NCBI RefSeq assembly: GCF_023111095.1
Contig: NZ_JALGYW010000009.1
Location: forward strand, 154,103 to 218,102
From: Maribellus sp. YY47
GTDB taxonomy: Bacteria; Bacteroidota; Bacteroidia; Bacteroidales; Prolixibacteraceae
Direction: 5' to 3'
DNA: 64,000 nucleotides
The translations under genes were made by a program, and so were the position numbers. Numbering within the stretch: the stretch's first letter is position 1; the number at the start of each line of letters is the position of its first letter. Below are positions 1 through 7,914 of the stretch, piece by piece. The notes under the pieces were generated by a model. That model was given only the letters and a program-made list of their open reading frames with translations. It was not told where the DNA came from and did no database searches.

Positions 1-751
1 AAAGCTAAGCATGGGCTGATAATTAGTCTGTGCCTTTTCGCTTCTTTTGGCTCGTTGACCGGTCTTGATTTTACTTACGCGATGAACAGTCTCTTTACGT
101 ATTTCATTTCAGTGTTAGCATTAAAAGTCAAGACGTAGTTTCTTGTGGCAATCATCTGACTTCTTTGCAAGCTTTATAGGTTCGCTTTCGTTTCATATGA
201 AATTCGAAATTCCCATTAATTCGGACTGCCCATATTTCCCAACAGCAGTTATTAAATTCCTTTTACGAATAATACGATCGAATGAGTTGATTATCGCTAC
301 CCAAATTGAAAGGGATTAAATCATAAAAGACATCAGTGCAAGGCAGAAAACAATCATGATTTTCGGGAATCACCAACAGGAATGACAGTGTGGCTTGCCG
401 ACAGCATTTCATAAAAGTAGTTAGATTACAACGCGCATAAAGCGATTGTGCGTTGAATCGCTTATTGATTGCGCCTTCTATTATTTACATATCAGCTCCG
501 GGTTTCACCCGAGGTTAATCTTATTTTATCCCTTTGGTATATTGAACAGAATTACAAACTTAAGTCGAGTTAACCGGACAATAATGTTTGAACACATAGC
601 TTTTTATGGCGCTGAAAGCCTCGAATGTGAGTAACCCGGTGTATAACGCCGGGATGAAATGACCGAAGGGAAATCGTCTGGAACAGTTAGTTGATCATAG
701 ATTTATAAGACTTCCGGACGAAAAATAGCTGTCTTTCGTTGACAGACTTTC
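1..751. other. Intergenic stretch with short hairpins, no supported gene
   Basis: No convincing reading frame is seen. The stretch holds two small perfect or near-perfect hairpins, at 499-511 (CGGGT/ACCCG with a 3-nt loop) and 635-653 (CCCGG/CCGGG), and one copy of a dispersed intergenic repeat at 352-385. One open frame at 446-634 begins with GTG and has no family look, so I do not call it a gene. Confidence 0.5.
352..385. repeat. Dispersed intergenic repeat, copy A
   Basis: This segment is an inverted near-copy of 6374-6409. The two share the exact 14-mer TCATTCCTGTTGGT (copy A read as its complement), then ATTCC, then AATCATGATT, with a few differences between these blocks. Both copies lie between genes, so a small mobile or REP-like repeat family is likely. 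Confidence 0.5.
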
Positions 752-785
752 AAAAAAAAAGCCCTGCCAAACGGCAGAGCTTTTT
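752..785 (-). terminator. Rho-independent terminator of the OmpA-like gene
   Basis: GCTCTGCC and GGCAGGGC pair around a GTTT loop (761-780, one G-U pair). On the minus strand the stem is followed by a run of nine T. It lies about 20 bp beyond the stop codon of the OmpA-like gene. Confidence 0.85.
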
Positions 786-806
786 GAATATTATCTCGTA
801 CGAGTA

Positions 807-2102
807 CTATTTTCTAATTTTAGCAACTTCGAATTCAGTACGACGGTTTTCTTTTCTGTGTGTTTTTGAATCATTCGCAACTGCTGGTTTGCTTTCTCCG
901 TAGTTGTTTGATCCAACGTAAGCATTGTTAACACCTTTCATCAACAGGTATTTTACAACGGCTTGAGCACGTTTTTCAGAAAGTTTCATGTTGTATGCTT
1001 CTGTACCGATGTTACAAGTGTGACCACCCACAACAATTTCGTATTCTTTTGCAGCATTCAACTGTTCAGCCAATTTATCCAATTCTGCTTTGAACGCAGG
1101 GCTCAAATCTGCTTTGTCGAAATCGAAATAGATTGTTTCAACTTCCATGTCTGACCAATCAGGACATCCGTTGTTTGAAGCAGGACCGGCTTGTTGCGGA
1201 CATTTATCTTCACAGTCGATTACACCGTCACCGTCTGAATCAAGCGGACAACCGTCTGAGTCAACTGCACAACCTTTTGGTGTATCAGGACATTTGTCTT
1301 TTGGATCCGGAACACCGTCACCGTCAGTATCAGGACAGCCTTTGAATTTAGCCAAACCAGCTACATCCGGGCAATCATCATCTTTGTCAGCAACACCGTC
1401 ACCATCGCGGTCTGGACAGCCGTTCAATGAAGCAGGACCAGCTTCATCCGGACAATCATCTTTATAATCCGGAACACCGTCACCGTCACGATCCAGCGGA
1501 CATCCTTTTTCGTCAACTTGTACTCCCGGAGGTGTATCAGGACATTCGTCTTTTCTGTCTTTTACGCCGTCACCATCTGAATCTTTTCCTTTGCCTAAAG
1601 CAAATTCAAGAATACTGGTAATCATAAAATGTTCGTCAGTCCATCCAAATCCAGGATGTCCTGAATGCCAGCCTTCGATACTGTTAACATAAGTTCCAGC
1701 AACGAAAAGAGATGTTCTGTCGCTTACAGGAACTTTTATACCTGCACCATAATCGAATGTGAAACCGGTTTCTCTGTTATCCCACATATAACCACCACCA
1801 GCAAGCAGGAATGGTTGAATGGCTTTATCTTCATTAAGAAGTTTAAAACGTAAGTTCAATAATGTGGTGAAAACATCCACATTCGGATCGTTGAATGACA
1901 TTCTGTTATCCAACATAATATCGAACCGTGGGGTCAGGTAGCGGCTGATATAAAAATTAGCCAGTGGGCTTGTATATTCCCGTTCAATGTTATAATCAAT
2001 ACCAGGTCCAAGGCCTATCGCCCATTTGTTATCTGAATTCTGCGCTACCGCAGCTCCAGTAACCAATAACATAGTGAGAAAGAATAGAGTAATTTTTTTC
2101 AT
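807..2102 (-). CDS. OmpA-family outer membrane protein with TSP3 calcium-binding repeats
   Basis: An envelope protein expected to anchor the outer membrane to peptidoglycan. Residues 1-20 form a Sec signal peptide ending in VAQ. Residues about 25-170 look like an eight-strand beta-barrel. Residues about 175-320 hold repeated thrombospondin type 3 units of the form DxDGDGVxDxxDxCPD. The last ~110 residues are an OmpA C-terminal domain (YFDFDKADL, LSEKRAQAV, NRRTEF). Length (431 aa) is normal for Bacteroidota OmpA/TSP3 proteins. The usual GHTD motif reads GHTC here, so the Asp that contacts diaminopimelate in classical OmpA is a Cys, while the partner Arg is kept. It is a single gene with its own terminator. 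Confidence 0.93.
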   Translation of the reverse strand: MKKITLFFLTMLLVTGAAVAQNSDNKWAIGLGPGIDYNIEREYTSPLANFYISRYLTPRFDIMLDNRMSFNDPNVDVFTTLLNLRFKLLNEDKAIQPFLLAGGGYMWDNRETGFTFDYGAGIKVPVSDRTSLFVAGTYVNSIEGWHSGHPGFGWTDEHFMITSILEFALGKGKDSDGDGVKDRKDECPDTPPGVQVDEKGCPLDRDGDGVPDYKDDCPDEAGPASLNGCPDRDGDGVADKDDDCPDVAGLAKFKGCPDTDGDGVPDPKDKCPDTPKGCAVDSDGCPLDSDGDGVIDCEDKCPQQAGPASNNGCPDWSDMEVETIYFDFDKADLSPAFKAELDKLAEQLNAAKEYEIVVGGHTCNIGTEAYNMKLSEKRAQAVVKYLLMKGVNNAYVGSNNYGESKPAVANDSKTHRKENRRTEFEVAKIRK

Positions 2103-2267
2103 AATCTAAGAGTTTATTTTTTGTTGTCTTTGAAATCTTCAGCCAATTTAAAAATTAATTTTATTCCTACAAAGAATGGAAGATCAGCTTATGGTTTATT
2201 TTATTAACATTAAACTTTTGAACAAAATTAAACATTAAAATTATATAAACTCAAAATATTAAACATT

Positions 2268-2807
2268 TTGTTTTCAATAATTGACATCGAAACTACAGGC
2301 CATAGCGCCAAATTTGGAAAAATAACAGAAATTGCTATTATTCAACACAATGGGCAATTTATAACCGATTCTTTTTCAACACTGATCAACCCCGAAATGG
2401 ACATCCCCTACTTTATCACCGACCTTACCGGAATCGACAATAACATGGTAAGCAATGCTCCAAAGTTTTACGAAGTAGCCAAAAAGATCGTTCAAATGAC
2501 TTCAGGAAGAACTTTTGTGGCGCACAATGTAAGTTTTGATTACAATTTCATTCGCGAAGAATTTGCACGGCTGGGTTACGATTATCAAAGCAAAACACTT
2601 TGTACCGTAAAACTTTCAAGAAAGCTTCTGCCGGGGCATCGTTCCTATTCGCTGGGGAAATTGTGTGCTGAGCTTGGTATTAATATAAATGGCAGACACC
2701 GCGCTGCAGGCGATGCCTTTGCCACTGTTAAACTTTTTGAAATACTGATGGAAAAAAACCAGCAAAACGGCGGACTAAAAAGTCAGAACAATTACCGCCT
2801 GTTCTGA
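2268..2807 (+). CDS. DEDD-family 3'-5' exonuclease (DNA polymerase III epsilon-like)
   Basis: A 179-aa exonuclease domain protein. Exo I is FSIIDIETTG at residues 2-11, Exo II falls in the VAHNVSFDYNFIREEF region, and the H...D of Exo III is HRAAGDA (DEDDh type). The reading frame opens with TTG at 2268, directly before the first beta-strand. Homologues start with a short Met-x-Ile/Val-Asp-Glu-Thr strand, so TTG is the likely true start. No polymerase or UvrC/GIY-YIG domain follows, so it is a stand-alone nuclease, probably acting in DNA repair or proofreading. Its 3' end faces the DUF5606 gene across 11 bp. Confidence 0.85.
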   Translation: MFSIIDIETTGHSAKFGKITEIAIIQHNGQFITDSFSTLINPEMDIPYFITDLTGIDNNMVSNAPKFYEVAKKIVQMTSGRTFVAHNVSFDYNFIREEFARLGYDYQSKTLCTVKLSRKLLPGHRSYSLGKLCAELGININGRHRAAGDAFATVKLFEILMEKNQQNGGLKSQNNYRLF

Positions 2808-2818
2808 TTGCCAACAGC

Positions 2819-3235
2819 CTATTCCTTAGTATCTTTTTCCTCTTCCTCTGTTTCAGTAAAATCGAGCAATTCTTTTTCCTGAAGTGTGTTATACCACAAA
2901 AACACCTTTTTAATGTCTGAAACATATACACGCTCTTTGTCGTATTCCGGCAAAACAGTTTCGAAATAGGCTTTTAGTTCACTTCCCGATGCTTTTGCCG
3001 AGATAGCTGCTCCCCCATCCTCTTTTTCTGATATGGTTTTAAAAATATCTTTTAGCGGAACATCGCCCTCATAGGTATAGATCGCAATATCTTCCAGCGC
3101 CGAAACTTTGGCTGTTGAATAAACAGGCATACGTTTGCCTGTATCCAGTGATTCAACTATTATATTGTTTTTACTTTCTGCCACCATTTTAAACAATCCT
3201 GAGTGGCCTGAAATCGCTAATATTCCCTTTAACAT
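2819..3235 (-). CDS. DUF5606 family protein
   Basis: A 138-aa protein recognised as DUF5606, a conserved Bacteroidota family of unknown role. The N-terminus (MLKGILAISGHSGLFK) and the central motif TAKVSALEDIAIYTYEG are typical, and an acidic tail ends the protein. No signal peptide or membrane segment is seen, so it is cytoplasmic. Its gene runs tail to tail with the exonuclease gene. Function is unknown. Confidence 0.85.
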   Translation of the reverse strand: MLKGILAISGHSGLFKMVAESKNNIIVESLDTGKRMPVYSTAKVSALEDIAIYTYEGDVPLKDIFKTISEKEDGGAAISAKASGSELKAYFETVLPEYDKERVYVSDIKKVFLWYNTLQEKELLDFTETEEEEKDTKE

Positions 3236-3288
3236 GACTTAAATTTTTGGCGAATATACAATTTTTGTAATTCTTTTTTAAAACAGAG

Positions 3289-3327
3289 GCCGGGTATCCG
3301 AAAACAACAGAATTCAGAAAACCCGGC
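3289..3327 (-). terminator. Probable terminator downstream of the TonB receptor
   Basis: GCCGGGT (3289-3295) pairs with ACCCGGC (3321-3327) around a 25-nt loop. On the minus strand it is followed by CTCTGTTTTAAAAAA, a poor but usable T-run. It sits about 40 bp past the receptor stop. Confidence 0.45.
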
Positions 3328-3368
3328 TTCGTATGTAATTATTTTATTTCGAATAAATTATGAGGTGA

Positions 3369-5423
3369 CTATTTTTTATTGATTTGAAAAGTATAAATCA
3401 GACCGGCCTTTACCCATCTTCCGGGCTGAACAACATTTTCAATATCGTTATATGTCGTGTCAAACAAATTATTAACTGATGAAAAAAGTGTTAAATTCCT
3501 TCGCTTGTAAGACAGCTTTGTGTCTACTAACCAGAAAGGATCGTAACTGACTTCACCCGCCGGGGCAGCGTCTTCAAATCTGGTATAACTTCCCTCTCTG
3601 TCCTGGTAAACCATTTTCAGATCGATACTTACATTTTTTATCAATCTCTGATTAACGGAGAGTACCAGCTTGTGTTTCAAATTATCCAATACATAACGCG
3701 AGATAAAATCGTCTTCCTGTTTGTCTACATTATTAAATAAACAGCTGACATCGACATTGGGAACAAACTCGCCCAACCGCTTACGCAATAGCAGCTGCAC
3801 CTGAGCCTCTGCCCCAAAACTTGTCAGGCGGGTAAGGTTTTGCGTCATCCATATCTCATCCTCAGATTCCTTTACCCAATCGATAATGTTTTTTCCCTTT
3901 CGATAGAACACAACTACGTGTCCTTTCACCACCGGCTTACTAAACTTGATTCCCCCTTCAATCGTTGCCGATTTCTCCGGTTTCAAATCAGGGTTTCCTA
4001 CATTGGTGGGCCCCTGATAATAGAGATCGGTGAAAGTTGGCATTCGCAACGAGGTATTAAAGCTTGAGTATAATTTTACTCCGTCCAGAATATCATAACT
4101 CAAATCAACTCCGGGAAAGAAATTTATACCAAGATCGCTTCCTGAAATATAGTTCCCCATTATCCCGGCCGTAAACGTCCACTTACTAATATATAACGAG
4201 TGCTCCAAAAATCCGGACAAAGTGTTTCTTGAATCGGATTTGGTAAACTGTGCATCTTCTCCCGGAACGTCTTTGGGATGGTCCATCTCTTTTCCAAGAA
4301 CATTACTCAGAATATGCTCGCTCCGGTATTCAAATCCTACTGCAGTTTTTCCCGCATCCCACGCAAACCATGAATTCAAGTTGGCTCCGTATGTATTTGT
4401 CAAATGGTAATTGTGACCACCATACCACGAAGCCGGATTATTCCGAAATAATTCAAACCGATCCTGATGACGCCGATAATAAACAGCCGGGCTCAAATGC
4501 AAATCTCCGGTTGAATTCCACTTAGCCGATGTAAACAGTGTTTTGGTGGCTTCGTACTGGTTGGGATATTTGGGCGTATAAAAACTATTTGCCCCAAATC
4601 CTTTTTCTGAAATACCAAGCTGAACGTTCAAATCCCCGTCTGTTGTGTTCAGGTAACCGCCATAGAAACCATTTAACTCATCAAAGTCGGTATTGTTAGT
4701 ATACCCGTCTGAACGCTTTTTATTAAAGGCAAGCACATTGCTAACCCGACCGGTTTGAACGTTGGCCGAAGCATTCCCATCGAAATAACCAAAGTTTCCA
4801 CCCGAAGCATTCACGGTTGCCGAATTCCCATTACCTTTCCGGGTAATAATATTAATGGCGCCGGAAAATGCATTGGGACCATAGACACGTGCAGCGGGCC
4901 CTTCGAGCACTTCGATTCTTTCGATTTGGGCTAAACTGACTGGAAGATTTAAATTGTGATGGCCGGTTTGAGGGTCGGTGATGTTAATACCGTTTAGCAG
5001 GATTAAGATCTGGTCGAAAGTACCACCGCGAATACTAACATCCGCCTGTACTCCTTCAGTTCCGCGTTGTCGCACATCCACTCCGGCAATGTACTCTAAC
5101 AGGTCCTGAACACTCTGAGCCGGTACCGCCTCAATTTCTTTTCTCTCGATCACGGAAACAATCCGTGCTACCTGCGAATAAAGTGCAGGTGTTCTCTGCG
5201 CACTCACCTCGATCTCATCAAGGTCGTATTCCATTTTAACTTCCGAAGTATCCTGAGTAGTTGCCAGCGTTATAACAGGTGTCGACAGAAAATAAATTAC
5301 CGCCAAAACCGAAATCGCCACAACTTTCTTCAGTGCAAGGAAAAGAGAATAACTCTTTCTTCCCCACTTTCGGAAAAACAAAACAGATTGCGCATCATGG
5401 TTAAACTTACTTGTTCTCATCAT
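3369..5423 (-). CDS. TonB-dependent receptor, BtuB-like
   Basis: Outer-membrane active transporter. After an N-terminal hydrophobic segment (KKVVAISVLAVIYFLSTPV) comes a TonB box-like region, then a plug domain (VQDLLEYIAGVDVRQRG, VSIRGGTFDQILILLNG, EGPAARVYGPNAFSGAINIITRKG) and a 22-strand-type barrel ending in an aromatic strand (WVKAGLIYTFQINKK). Size and plug match cobalamin, siderophore or vitamin receptors rather than SusC, as there is no carboxypeptidase-like N-domain. The frame is open further upstream to a TTG at 5504. I place the start at the ATG at 5423 (ATG-ATG), and a later start is possible because the signal segment begins unusually far in. The substrate cannot be read from the neighbours, and no riboswitch is evident upstream. 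Confidence 0.85.
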   Translation of the reverse strand: MMRTSKFNHDAQSVLFFRKWGRKSYSLFLALKKVVAISVLAVIYFLSTPVITLATTQDTSEVKMEYDLDEIEVSAQRTPALYSQVARIVSVIERKEIEAVPAQSVQDLLEYIAGVDVRQRGTEGVQADVSIRGGTFDQILILLNGINITDPQTGHHNLNLPVSLAQIERIEVLEGPAARVYGPNAFSGAINIITRKGNGNSATVNASGGNFGYFDGNASANVQTGRVSNVLAFNKKRSDGYTNNTDFDELNGFYGGYLNTTDGDLNVQLGISEKGFGANSFYTPKYPNQYEATKTLFTSAKWNSTGDLHLSPAVYYRRHQDRFELFRNNPASWYGGHNYHLTNTYGANLNSWFAWDAGKTAVGFEYRSEHILSNVLGKEMDHPKDVPGEDAQFTKSDSRNTLSGFLEHSLYISKWTFTAGIMGNYISGSDLGINFFPGVDLSYDILDGVKLYSSFNTSLRMPTFTDLYYQGPTNVGNPDLKPEKSATIEGGIKFSKPVVKGHVVVFYRKGKNIIDWVKESEDEIWMTQNLTRLTSFGAEAQVQLLLRKRLGEFVPNVDVSCLFNNVDKQEDDFISRYVLDNLKHKLVLSVNQRLIKNVSIDLKMVYQDREGSYTRFEDAAPAGEVSYDPFWLVDTKLSYKRRNLTLFSSVNNLFDTTYNDIENVVQPGRWVKAGLIYTFQINKK

Positions 5424-5602
5424 ACAAAATCTATGAAGCGGCAAAGATATAAATTGATATGAATACAGCCGTGCAGAAACGGCCATAACCGATTCGGGAG
5501 CCAAAGTGCAGTATTACTAACATATATCAAATTCAACACGATAGGCAGATAAAAAATCTTTATGTAGGATAGATTTAATCGACTGACTTTTGTCATGATT
5601 TA

Positions 5603-5635
5603 TTTGCTTTTCAGGGTAATAAAAGCTTAAATTTG
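5603..5635 (+). promoter_or_regulatory. Bacteroidota-type promoter of the ECF sigma gene
   Basis: TTTG at 5603-5606 is followed by 21 nt and then TAAATTTG at 5628-5635, a perfect match to the TAnnTTTG -7 box. Transcription would begin near 5640, about 20 nt before the ATG. Confidence 0.6.
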
Positions 5636-5661
5636 TTTAGACAAATTAAAAATAACGCGCC

Positions 5662-6171
5662 ATGACTCAAATTCAATTCACCAACGCCCTGCTAGGGTTA
5701 AGCGACAAGCTACACTACTATGCACTTAGTCTGACTGCCGACTCGGAAAGAGCTGATGACCTGTTGCAAGAGACATTTTTGAAAGCGCTTACTTACCGTG
5801 AAAAATTCACCCAGAACACCAATTTCAAGGCCTGGATTTATACCATAATGAAAAACACCTTCATCAACGACTATCGTAGAAAGGTTAAAACAAAAAACAC
5901 CTTTGAAGGTTCAAACAACGACTTTCACCTGATGTTTACAAAAGACAAAGTCTATCCGGCACCTGATTCCTTTTACAGTTCAAAAGAAATCACAAAAAGC
6001 ATTAATGCTTTGGAAGACGAATACAAAGTGCCTTTCACCATGTTTTTGGACGGTTACAAATACAAAGAAATTGCAGAAGAACTGAATTTGCCTTTGGGAA
6101 CTGTGAAAAGCCGTATCTTCTTCACCCGGAAAAAGCTTGAAAAAGCGCTACACGAGTACTCTGATAATTAA
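5662..6171 (+). CDS. RNA polymerase ECF sigma factor
   Basis: A 169-aa sigma-70 family factor with region 2 (ADDLLQETFLKALTYREKF ... FKAWIYTIMKNTFINDYRR, residues 28-75) and region 4 with its helix-turn-helix (YKYKEIAEELNLPLGTVKSRIFFTRKKL, residues 135-162). It recruits core polymerase to stress or envelope promoters. No anti-sigma FecR-type partner or receptor is adjacent, so it is probably a free-standing regulator controlled at its own expression. It is a single-gene unit with a clear promoter and terminator. Confidence 0.93.
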   Translation: MTQIQFTNALLGLSDKLHYYALSLTADSERADDLLQETFLKALTYREKFTQNTNFKAWIYTIMKNTFINDYRRKVKTKNTFEGSNNDFHLMFTKDKVYPAPDSFYSSKEITKSINALEDEYKVPFTMFLDGYKYKEIAEELNLPLGTVKSRIFFTRKKLEKALHEYSDN

Positions 6172-6195
6172 TGATAATAAATGATTAGGTAATTA

Positions 6196-6224
6196 GGTCT
6201 TCAATTTTTGAAGGCCTTTTTTTT
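6196..6224 (+). terminator. Terminator of the ECF sigma gene
   Basis: GGTCTTCA and TGAAGGCC pair around a short T-rich loop (6196-6216), followed by a run of eight T. Confidence 0.8.
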
Positions 6225-6373
6225 GAAAGTCATTTTTTAAAAATATCCAATTCTCAAATTTGAATGAAAAATATCCAACAAAATCCTGGAAATTGGATAT
6301 TGGGAATCCTGCATTGAATATTCTGGATTATAAATTAAAAACAAATCCCGGATAGGAGTAGAAATCATTACTT

Positions 6374-6409
6374 TCATTCCTGTTGGTAATTCCTCTGTAA
6401 TCATGATTT
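6374..6409. repeat. Dispersed intergenic repeat, copy B
   Basis: An inverted counterpart of 352-385 (see copy A). The rest of 6225-6528 has no gene. It holds ATATCCAATT-like short repeats near 6240-6300. Confidence 0.5.
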
Positions 6410-6528
6410 TTTATTTTTGAAATCATTAAATATTCCTTATTTTCTCTTTATTTTAAGAGAGATGTCCTGCTTAGGGAATGTGGGAGGATGGACAGAGAGG
6501 TCAATAAAAACAACAATAGTAAACTGTC

Positions 6529-7083
6529 ATGAAAGAAATAGCCGTTCATTTAGCTGAAGGATTTGAAGAGATAGAAGCCATAAGTATTATTGATGTGTTA
6601 CGCCGGGCCAACCTGAAGGTCACCACCGTTTCCATCACTGAAAAGCTCGTTGTTACAGGAGCGCACCAGATACAAGTTACAGCCGATAAAATTTTTGAGG
6701 AAGTTGACTATTCAGAAATTGACATGCTGGTTCTTCCGGGAGGGATGCCCGGTTCAGCCAACCTTAAAGCCCATGGCGGATTGCGCGAACAAATTCTGAA
6801 TTTTAACGATAGCGAAAAACAGCTTGGAGCCATTTGCGCTGCTCCAATGGTATTCGGAAACCTGGGCCTCCTGAAAAACAAAAAAGCGACGTGTTACCCT
6901 GGATTTGAAGATGAATTACACGGAGCCATTATCACCGGAAACGACGTGGAGCAAGCCGGAAATATTATTACCGGAAAGGGGGCCGGTGTTGCCATAAAAT
7001 TTGCACTGAAAATTGTAGAAAATAGTAAAGGCGAAAAAGCTGCCGCTGAGCTGGCCAAAAAAATGATTGTAGAACATATGTAA
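6529..7083 (+). CDS. DJ-1/PfpI (ThiJ) family protein, YajL-like
   Basis: A 184-aa single-domain protein of the DJ-1 superfamily. The conserved acid is in AEGFEEIEA (residues 9-17), the GGMPGSANL loop follows, and the nucleophile elbow is GAICAAPMVFG with the reactive Cys. Family members protect against oxidative or carbonyl stress, acting as deglycase, chaperone or glyoxalase III depending on the member. Length and motifs fit the YajL/DJ-1 branch. No operon partner is tightly linked. Confidence 0.9.
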   Translation: MKEIAVHLAEGFEEIEAISIIDVLRRANLKVTTVSITEKLVVTGAHQIQVTADKIFEEVDYSEIDMLVLPGGMPGSANLKAHGGLREQILNFNDSEKQLGAICAAPMVFGNLGLLKNKKATCYPGFEDELHGAIITGNDVEQAGNIITGKGAGVAIKFALKIVENSKGEKAAAELAKKMIVEHM

Positions 7084-7153
7084 AAAGTAATCCAAATTAT
7101 GTAAAAATCACAACAGTTCCGGTATCTTCACCCCAAAATAAAACTACAATCTT

Positions 7154-7903
7154 ATGCCATCCAAAACTCACTTGTTGTTGCTGTTCCTCTTCTTGGCACC
7201 AACATTTTTAAACCACCTTTCGGCCCAGGAACCCGAAATACAGCAAAATGAAAACAACGATAAGCGGTGGAGAATTGCTTTAACCGGCGGAATGGGATAC
7301 CGTGTTGCCAGCACCAAAGATTCAAAGCAAATTTTCACACAGCAGGGATTTGCCAAGTCGCAGGTTGACAACTATTTTAAAGGGATAAAGTGGGGGCCCA
7401 AAGCTTCGGCACAGCTTCACTATCTTTTTAAAGAAAATTATGGTATTGGTATCGATTATCAATTCCATTACGGGTCAGGTTCCATGACCGGCATTATTGA
7501 CCCACAGGACGGGGTAACACTTTATTACGGAAAACTTAAGGACAAAATATTCGCCAATTACGTGGGGCTTTCGTTGTACGAAGAAATGTGGGTTAAACCC
7601 GAAGTATTTAATTTCTACGCACAGGCATCGTTTGGTATTACGTACTTCCGACAGGAAAATGAAACTTTTTATACCCCGGTACTTATCACAGGCAAGGCTC
7701 CGGGCATTAACGCAGAAGCTGGCCTTGATTATTTTATTACTCCTCGTATCGCTGTGGGAGCCAACCTCAACTGCTTTCTCTCAACCATTTCGAAAATAAA
7801 AGTTGACGACGGGACTTCTACTACCGAAATCAAGCTTGAAGACGAACAACGCGAAGGCCTTTCGAGACTTGATGCCGGTGTTGGCTTACGGTTGTACTTC
7901 TAA
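7154..7903 (+). CDS. Outer membrane beta-barrel protein
   Basis: A 249-aa protein with a signal peptide (residues 1-24, hydrophobic core LLLLFLFLAPTF, cleavage near SAQ). It then shows alternating beta-strands with aromatic ends (WRIALTGGMGYRV, YGIGIDYQFHY, RIAVGANLNCFL) and a last strand GVGLRLYF ending in Phe, as expected for BAM-inserted barrels. No enzyme motif is visible. The next gene lies only 11 bp downstream, so the two are probably one operon. Confidence 0.75.
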   Translation: MPSKTHLLLLFLFLAPTFLNHLSAQEPEIQQNENNDKRWRIALTGGMGYRVASTKDSKQIFTQQGFAKSQVDNYFKGIKWGPKASAQLHYLFKENYGIGIDYQFHYGSGSMTGIIDPQDGVTLYYGKLKDKIFANYVGLSLYEEMWVKPEVFNFYAQASFGITYFRQENETFYTPVLITGKAPGINAEAGLDYFITPRIAVGANLNCFLSTISKIKVDDGTSTTEIKLEDEQREGLSRLDAGVGLRLYF

Positions 7904-7914
7904 ATAAACTACCT

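Noticed and set aside
446..634. 62-codon open frame in the first intergenic region
   Set aside because: It has a GTG start, no recognisable family and lies among hairpins and repeats.
1147..1467. Repetitive open frames opposite the OmpA-like gene, and a CRISPR-like appearance
   Set aside because: The periodicity comes from the TSP3 coding repeats (DxDGDGVxD). There are no identical spaced repeats and the antisense frames are shadows.
5424..5520. Possible cobalamin riboswitch ahead of the BtuB-like receptor
   Set aside because: The minus strand has GC-rich short stems (CGGTTATGGCCGTT...) but no B12-box core such as GCCACTG with the expected preceding elements, so it cannot be supported.
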